Source: Planctomycetota bacterium
Lineage (GTDB): Bacteria > Planctomycetota > UBA1135 > GCA-002686595
Reading direction: 5' to 3'
DNA: 10,142 nt
Assembly (NCBI GenBank): GCA_027623615.1
Contig: JAQBVH010000066.1
Span: 1-10,142 of the forward strand
A program made the translations under genes and the position numbers. This document shows positions 5,694-10,142 of the stretch, in pieces (the stretch's first letter is position 1; each line of letters begins with the position of its first letter). The notes beneath the pieces are model-generated. The model did no database searches and was not told the origin of the DNA. It was given only the letters and a program-made list of their open reading frames with translations.

Positions 5694-6571
5694 GTGCTCG
5701 TCATCGGGATGACCCCCACCGACGTGGGCGCCGCTTCCCTGGGCCTGCGTGCCAGGATCGAGACCAGCTCCCCGCGCCCGGTCGCGCGCGCCACCACGCT
5801 CCAGGGGAGCTTGGCCAGCTCGTCGCCGACCCGTGCCCAGCCGCGGGGTCGACCCTCGGCGCTCGGACGACGGCGCACCCCGTGGGTGCGCACGGCCAGG
5901 ACCTCGAGGCCCGCGCGCGCGCAGGCGATGCGCAGGGTTGCCGGTGACCACAGGCAATGGTGTAGGGCGGGATCGATCAGCTTCCAGGCAGGGCCCAGCC
6001 GGCGCGCGGTGAACGAGCGCGCGTTGACCGTGTCGAGGTAGAGCACGCCTCCGGGGCGCAGGGCTCCGGTCATCGCCTCGAGGGCATCCAGGGGCGCGGT
6101 GAGGTGCTCGAGAACGGCGTGGGAGTAGACCGCGTCGAAGGAGGCTGGCGCGAGCTTCGCGGCCTCGATCGTCACGCTGCGTACGGGCAGGCCCTTCTCC
6201 TCCCGCGCGAAGCGCGCGCAGCGATCGACCGGCTCGACGCCTTCGACCCGCCAGCCCCGTTCGCGCGCGACGAAGAGGAACGCGCCCACGTTGGCGCCGA
6301 CCTCGAGCAGACGCCCCACGCCGACCCGCGCCTCGAGCCGCGCCAGACGCCGGTGGTAGCGCTGCAGGCGCCTCGGTTGGTAGCTGCGGGTGACGTAGTG
6401 CTCGAAGAGCCCCTCGAACGTCTCCTGATTGAGGCGCGCGAACTCCGTGGCCGAGATGTCGGCAACGACGAAGCCACACGACCCGCAGCGGCGGTAGCGC
6501 CGCCCGGCCTTCTCCCAGGACGGACGCCAGTCCGTTCCGTGGCACAGGGAGCACTCGTCGGGGCCGCGCAC
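5690..6571 (-). CDS. zinc-ribbon class I SAM-dependent methyltransferase
   Basis: From the GTG at 6571 this is a 293-residue protein. Cys7, Cys10, Cys29 and Cys32 (CxxC-x18-CxxC) form a probable zinc ribbon at the N terminus. A class I methyltransferase domain follows: motif I LLEVGANVGAFL (88-99), the acidic ribose-binding Glu113 in GVEP, FDAVYSHAVLEHL (145-157) and LRPGGVLYL (171-179). This matches the Methyltransf_23/UbiE-like superfamily. Relatives with such N-terminal Cys pairs often modify sugars or small molecules, but nothing here gives the substrate. A TTG at 6622 would add 17 residues and overlap the divergent comM gene. The GTG is preferred because it directly precedes the Cys cluster and follows TACCCT by six bases; an AGGGAGGAG stretch ends 12 bases before it, somewhat far for a ribosome-binding site. 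No membrane segment or signal peptide is visible, so it is cytoplasmic. Confidence 0.82.
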   Translation of the reverse strand: MRGPDECSLCHGTDWRPSWEKAGRRYRRCGSCGFVVADISATEFARLNQETFEGLFEHYVTRSYQPRRLQRYHRRLARLEARVGVGRLLEVGANVGAFLFVARERGWRVEGVEPVDRCARFAREEKGLPVRSVTIEAAKLAPASFDAVYSHAVLEHLTAPLDALEAMTGALRPGGVLYLDTVNARSFTARRLGPAWKLIDPALHHCLWSPATLRIACARAGLEVLAVRTHGVRRRPSAEGRPRGWARVGDELAKLPWSVVARATGRGELVSILARRPREAAPTSVGVIPMTST

Positions 6572-6577
6572 CCGGGC

Positions 6578-6583
6578 AGGGTA
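6578..6583 (-). promoter_or_regulatory. candidate -10 element for a leaderless methyltransferase transcript
   Basis: TACCCT on the minus strand lies exactly six bases before the GTG at 6571. This matches both the TANNNT form and the spacing of the element before the SDR gene. The matching -35 region would fall on the first bases of the divergent comM gene, where I see no good hexamer. Confidence 0.3.
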
Positions 6584-6606
6584 CTCCTCCCTACCAGGGC
6601 CTCGCC

Positions 6607-8181
6607 ATGGACACGTCCGCAACCGTGGCCGGCGCGGTCGGTCCCCTCGCTGTGGACACGGTGCAGGTGACGGGTGCCTCCCTGACGGGGACTGGCGCCG
6701 AGCGGGTGGTCGTCGAGGCGCGCTTCGAGGCCCACAGCCGCTCCAAGGTGGAAGTGGTGCTCAGCGGCCTCCCCGACGCGGTGATTCGCGAGAGTCGCGA
6801 GCGGCTGCTGAGCGCCCTCCGAGCTGGCGGCCTTGGTCTGAGCTCGGGGCGGCTCCTGCTCAACCTGGTGCCGGCGTCCCAACCCAAGTCCGGACAGGTG
6901 CTCGACCTGCCCCTCGTGCTCGCGGCCGCTGGGGCCGCAGGGCACCTGCCGGCGGCGGCCTTCGAGGGCGCGCTCTTCCTCGGTGAGGTCGGCATCGACG
7001 GCAGCCTGCACGCCGTGCCCGGCGGGCTCGCTGCCGGGCTCGCGGCTCGGGCTGCCGGGCTCGGCGACCTGTACGCGCCTAGCGCGACCGCGGCCGAAGC
7101 CGCATGCCTACCGGACCTGCGCGCCTTCGGTGTCGACCACCTGTCGCAGATCGTGACCCACCTGACCGACGCGGAGCGGAGCCTCGTGCCCCTGGCGGCG
7201 CCCCAGCTCACGACCCCGGCGCCGCGCACGCCTCAGCTAGACGCGGTGTGTGGTCACGCGACCGCCAAGCGGGCCCTGGCCATCGCCGCCGCCGGCGGAC
7301 ATGGGGTCCTGCTGGTCGGGCCGCCCGGGGCGGGCAAGTCCCTGCTCGCCCGCGCGTTGACCGAGTTGCTACCCGCGCCCGGTCTGGAGGAGCGGCTCGA
7401 GATCACGGGCGTGCTGAGCGCCGCCGGTCGCTGGCCCGGCGGGGTCGTGTCCACGCGACCGTTCCGAGCGCCGCACCACACGGCCACCCAGGCCGGGCTC
7501 GTCGGCGGCGGGCCAGGCCTGTCTGCTGGTGAGGTGACCCTGGCGCATCGCGGCGTCCTCTTCCTCGACGAGCTGCCGGAGTTCCGGCGGGATGTGCTCG
7601 AGGGACTCCGGCTCCCGCTCGAGCGCGGCGTCGTGCTCCTCAGCCGCGCAGGTCGCCAGGCAGAGCATCCGGCGCACTTCCAGCTCGCGGCGGCCATGAA
7701 CCCCTGTCCCTGCGGCTACCGCGGTCATCCGCGCATCGTGTGTCGCTGCTCACCCACGGCGGTCCGGCGCTACCAGGGTCGCATCTCGGGGCCGCTGCTC
7801 GACCGGATCGACCTGCGCCTCGAGCTCGCGCCGCCGGGGCTCGAGGAGCTGGCGGGGACGGCCGAGGATCGTCGAGCTTGCGGCCCTGCGGGCGAGGACC
7901 TGGCCCGAGCCGTGCGCGAGGCGGTCGCCCGGCGGGAGCGCCGTGGACAGGCCGTGGCCAACAGCGATCTGTCCGGCGACGCGCTCGACCAGCTCGCACC
8001 GCTCACGGGCGCAGTCCGGCAGCTCCTGCGCCGGGCCTCGGAGCAACGCGACCTCTCCGCCCGAGCGATCCAGGCCCTACGGCGAGTCGCGCGCACGATC
8101 GCCGACCTCGAGGGGGCCGAGATCCCGTCCGAGGAGCACATCGCGCAAGCGTTGGCGCTGCGCGTCGAGCTGGCGAGTTGA
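6607..8181 (+). CDS. comM: ComM/YifB-family Mg-chelatase-like AAA+ ATPase
   Basis: The 524-residue protein has the full YifB/ComM architecture and usual length. An N-terminal Lon-S5-like ChlI domain (about 20-185) includes GLPDAVIRESRERL (54-67). The AAA+ core carries Walker A GPPGAGKS (238-245), FRAPHHTAT (286-294), Walker B LFLDELPEF (318-326), the Cys cluster C367-x-C369-x9-C379-x-C381 (probable zinc site, beginning NPCPCGY) and GPLLDRID (395-402). A C-terminal Mg-chelatase helical domain follows, including LSARAIQALRRVARTIADL (483-501). In Vibrio and Haemophilus, ComM is a hexameric helicase that promotes branch migration during integration of transformed DNA. Many non-competent species also carry it, so competence is not proven. 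The ATG at 6607 gives the expected N terminus and is preceded only by a weak AGGG at 6596-6599. The gene is divergent from the methyltransferase with a 35-bp gap and convergent with the exporter genes. Confidence 0.93.
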   Translation: MDTSATVAGAVGPLAVDTVQVTGASLTGTGAERVVVEARFEAHSRSKVEVVLSGLPDAVIRESRERLLSALRAGGLGLSSGRLLLNLVPASQPKSGQVLDLPLVLAAAGAAGHLPAAAFEGALFLGEVGIDGSLHAVPGGLAAGLAARAAGLGDLYAPSATAAEAACLPDLRAFGVDHLSQIVTHLTDAERSLVPLAAPQLTTPAPRTPQLDAVCGHATAKRALAIAAAGGHGVLLVGPPGAGKSLLARALTELLPAPGLEERLEITGVLSAAGRWPGGVVSTRPFRAPHHTATQAGLVGGGPGLSAGEVTLAHRGVLFLDELPEFRRDVLEGLRLPLERGVVLLSRAGRQAEHPAHFQLAAAMNPCPCGYRGHPRIVCRCSPTAVRRYQGRISGPLLDRIDLRLELAPPGLEELAGTAEDRRACGPAGEDLARAVREAVARRERRGQAVANSDLSGDALDQLAPLTGAVRQLLRRASEQRDLSARAIQALRRVARTIADLEGAEIPSEEHIAQALALRVELAS

Positions 8182-8200
8182 CGGGGCCCGCCGGGCCCGT
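8181..8200. terminator. hairpin between convergent comM and ABC permease genes
   Basis: ACGGGGCCC (8181-8189) pairs with GGGCCCGT (8193-8200) around a 3-nt loop, giving eight base pairs with one bulged G. It starts at the last base of the comM stop codon and lies in the 41-bp gap before the permease stop. It could be a two-way terminator, but neither strand has a T-run. Confidence 0.4.
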
Positions 8201-8222
8201 TGGGGCCGCGACGCGCACTTGA

Positions 8223-9497
8223 CTACTCGTGGCGCAGCGCTTCGACCGGATCCATCGTCGCCGCGCGCCAGGCCGGATAGAGCCCGAAGATGACGCCGGT
8301 CGCCACGGAGATGCCGAAGGCCAGGATGGGCGCCTGGGGCGTCACGATCGTGCGCATGTCGCTGAAGCGCTCCACGCCGATGGGGATCGCCAGACCGAGC
8401 GCGACGCCAGCGACGCCGCCGCAGCCGGAGAGCACCATGGTTTCGATCAGGAACTGACTGACGATGTGCCGGCGCTTCGCGCCGAGGGCGCGGCGCACGC
8501 CGATCTCGCGCGTGCGCTCGGTGACCGTGGCCAGCATCACGTTCATGATGCCGATGCCGCCCACGAGCAGGGAGATACCGGCGATCGAACCGAGCACGAT
8601 CGAGAAGATGCGCTTGGTCTCCCGCTCGCGCAGGAGCAGCTCGAGCGGGACGATCACCTCGTAGTCCTTGGTGGTGTGGTCCTTGGCCAGCATCGCGCGA
8701 CAGGCGTCCGCCACGAAGGGCACGTTCAGGGCGTCGTCCACCCCAACGATGATCTCGTGCAGCTGGACCTCGGTCACGTCCATCGTGCCCGAGCGGATCT
8801 TGACCTGGCGCTCGCCAAAGATCTTCTGGCCGGTGCGCAGGGGCAGGAAGACGTCGCCCGAGACCTCTTGCCCCGGGCTCACGGTCATCTCGCCGATGGG
8901 CACGCGGCCGATCATCACCCCGACGATGTCGAAGTAGTCAGCGCCGATCTTGACTCGCTTGCCGACGGCGCGCTCGAAGGGGAACAGGTAGCGCGCGACC
9001 TCGTAGCCGAGCACGCAGACCTGCGCGTAGGCCTCCTCGTCCGCCTGGTGCAGGAAGCGACCGTCGTACAACACACGGCCGGTCACTCGCTGGTACGTGG
9101 GCGGCACGCACTGGATGCGAGGCGAACAGACCAGGGTGCCGTAGCGGACCTCCTGGGGCGTCTCGAGCACGGGCACGACCGTGTCGATGCCGGGGAAGGT
9201 CTGCTCGATGCGCGCCAGGTCCTCGAGGGTCAGCCCGTAGGCCAGCACACGGGTCTCCTGGTTCGACACCAGATCCTCGGGAGGCTTGATGCTGCGCAGG
9301 ATCACGTTCTGGCTGCCGAGCTGCCGGATCTGGTCCTGGGCCTCCTCGCTGGCGCCCTCGGCCACGGCCAGCATGGCGATCACGCTGGCAACGCCGAAGA
9401 GCACACCCAAGGTGGTCAGCAGGGAGCGCAACTTGTGGAGCAGCAGGCTGCTGACGCCCAGGCGCAGGGCGCGCACGAACCGGGACGAGGAGCGCAT
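8223..9497 (-). CDS. MacB-like ABC transporter permease
   Basis: The 424-residue protein has the MacB/FtsX permease layout. There is one membrane helix near the N terminus (about 26-46), a long periplasmic MacB_PCD domain (about 47-295), then three helices (about 298-322, 345-372 and 390-407). Family signatures are GGIGIMNVMLATVTERTREIG (split over 313-333), RRALGA (335-340) and the C-terminal YPAWRAATMDPVEALRHE (407-424). Such permeases act as mechanotransmitters: ATP hydrolysis in the cytoplasm drives periplasmic movements that push substrates (peptides, lipoproteins, macrolides) outward, usually with a membrane-fusion partner. The periplasmic domain has three Cys (124, 130, 161); 124 and 130 could form a disulfide, which I do not regard as typical. 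Its ATG directly follows the ATPase stop codon. Substrate unknown; the permease and ATPase are separate polypeptides, unlike fused E. coli MacB. Confidence 0.92.
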   Translation of the reverse strand: MRSSSRFVRALRLGVSSLLLHKLRSLLTTLGVLFGVASVIAMLAVAEGASEEAQDQIRQLGSQNVILRSIKPPEDLVSNQETRVLAYGLTLEDLARIEQTFPGIDTVVPVLETPQEVRYGTLVCSPRIQCVPPTYQRVTGRVLYDGRFLHQADEEAYAQVCVLGYEVARYLFPFERAVGKRVKIGADYFDIVGVMIGRVPIGEMTVSPGQEVSGDVFLPLRTGQKIFGERQVKIRSGTMDVTEVQLHEIIVGVDDALNVPFVADACRAMLAKDHTTKDYEVIVPLELLLRERETKRIFSIVLGSIAGISLLVGGIGIMNVMLATVTERTREIGVRRALGAKRRHIVSQFLIETMVLSGCGGVAGVALGLAIPIGVERFSDMRTIVTPQAPILAFGISVATGVIFGLYPAWRAATMDPVEALRHE

Positions 9498-10142
9498 CTA
9501 CCGGTTCTCCTCGACCACGTCGATCTTGCCGTCACGCAGGCGCAACACCTTCTCGGTCCGTTCACCCACCTCCGGCTCGTGGGTCACGAGCAGGATCGTC
9601 TTGCCCTCGGCGTGCAGCTCGTCGAACAGCTGCAGGATCTCCTGAGCGGTCTTCGTGTCCAGGTTCCCGGTTGCCTCGTCCGCCAGGACCAGGGCAGGGT
9701 CGTTGATCAACGCGCGCGCGATCGCGACGCGCTGCTGCTGGCCACCCGAGAGCTCGGTCGGACGGTGATCGAGGCGTGACCCCAGACCGACCCGATCGGC
9801 CAGGGCCGCCGCGCGCTCCTCGGCGTCCTCGGGCGGATCGTCCAAGTAGATGACCGGGACCAGGATGTTCTCGAGCACGTTGAGCTGTGGGATCAGGTTG
9901 TAGGACTGAAAGACGAAGCCCAGGCTCGTACCGCGTAGCTCGCTGAGCTCATCGTCGTCCAGGTCCCTCACTCCGGTACCGCGCACGACGTAGTCACCGT
10001 GCGTCGGTCGATCGATGCAGCCCAGGATGTTGAGCAGGGTCGACTTGCCCGAGCCCGAGCTGCCCATGATCGACCAGTACTCGCCCTGGCGGAAAGTGTG
10101 GCTGATGCCGTCCAGAGCGCGCACCTCGGCCTCGCCCATACG
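9498..10142 (-). CDS. MacB/LolD-type ABC transporter ATP-binding protein, 5' end outside the window
   Basis: The visible 214 residues form most of an ABC ATPase of the MacB/LolD class. Numbered from the Met at 10139, they show Walker [10 protein letters not shown] (26-34), Q-loop Gln78 in FVFQSYNL, signature LSGGQQQR (130-137), Walker B with [10 protein letters not shown] (152-161; Asp154, catalytic Glu155) and switch His187. That Met is probably not the start. Family proteins begin about 15-20 residues earlier with a strand plus the aromatic A-loop, and the codon before it (CGT, Arg) matches the common [13 protein letters not shown] stretch, so the gene runs off the right edge. It powers the permease encoded immediately downstream; its TAG stop abuts the permease ATG. 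A membrane-fusion protein gene is likely upstream but cannot be seen. Confidence 0.93.
   Translation of the reverse strand, partial: RMGEAEVRALDGISHTFRQGEYWSIMGSSGSGKSTLLNILGCIDRPTHGDYVVRGTGVRDLDDDELSELRGTSLGFVFQSYNLIPQLNVLENILVPVIYLDDPPEDAEERAAALADRVGLGSRLDHRPTELSGGQQQRVAIARALINDPALVLADEATGNLDTKTAQEILQLFDELHAEGKTILLVTHEPEVGERTEKVLRLRDGKIDVVEENR
9507..9512 (-). promoter_or_regulatory. ribosome-binding site of the ABC permease inside the ATPase gene
   Basis: GAGGAG on the minus strand ends nine bases before the permease ATG, within the last codons of the ATPase gene. With the stop and start codons adjacent (TAGATG), it indicates translational coupling and near-equal production of the two subunits. 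Confidence 0.6.

Noticed and set aside
5358..6554. 398-codon minus-strand frame overlapping the methyltransferase and FG-GAP genes
   Set aside because: It lies one frame off two genes with clear domains; Arg-rich translation and no motifs.
8229..9779. 516-codon plus-strand open frame opposite the ABC permease and ATPase
   Set aside because: His/Asp/Gln/Ala-rich composition without motifs, running across two confident minus-strand genes; a mirror effect of codon bias.
1..10142. CRISPR array, tRNA/rRNA, transposase, integrase or phage genes
   Set aside because: I looked for spaced direct repeats, cloverleaf-like patterns, terminal inverted repeats and mobile-element proteins and found none.

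Overview
The window is a GC-rich, densely packed piece of bacterial chromosome with strong G/C preference at third codon positions. It encodes ordinary cellular functions. I see no phage, insertion sequence, CRISPR array, tRNA or rRNA. The gene content (peptidoglycan recycling, a MacB-type exporter, an exported beta-propeller protein) points to a diderm bacterium. The MurQ loop variant, the FG-GAP protein and the high GC would suit Planctomycetota or Myxococcota, but taxonomy cannot be settled from this window.

Layout. Bases 1-132 hold at most the last codons of a plus-strand gene and a small hairpin. Bases 133-1692 (minus) encode a stand-alone aldehyde dehydrogenase of the PaaZ/BoxD type. 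Divergent from it, 1850-2470 (plus) encodes an unrecognised protein with two membrane segments. Next on the plus strand come a 2,4-dienoyl-CoA-reductase-like SDR (2614-3444) and murQ (3441-4337), joined by an ATGA overlap. MurQ ends tail to tail, through a shared CTAG, against a minus-strand secreted seven-bladed FG-GAP propeller (4334-5647). Upstream of that on the same strand is a zinc-ribbon SAM methyltransferase (5690-6571). Divergent from the methyltransferase is a ComM/YifB AAA+ ATPase (6607-8181). The window ends with a split MacB-like ABC exporter on the minus strand: permease 8223-9497 and ATPase 9498-10142, the latter cut by the window edge.

How the genes fit together. The ATPase and permease clearly form one machine and one transcription unit. 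The SDR and murQ are translationally coupled but belong to different pathways (unsaturated acyl-CoA reduction and MurNAc-6-phosphate recycling). The aldehyde dehydrogenase and the SDR both belong to families acting on CoA thioesters and may share a catabolic context. ComM suggests some capacity for integrating incoming DNA. I find no clear undescribed system. The best leads are the duplicated segment in the unknown membrane protein, two leaderless-looking starts with the same TANNNT-6-nt-start spacing, the intact seven-bladed propeller with uneven calcium sites, and the SDR-murQ coupling.
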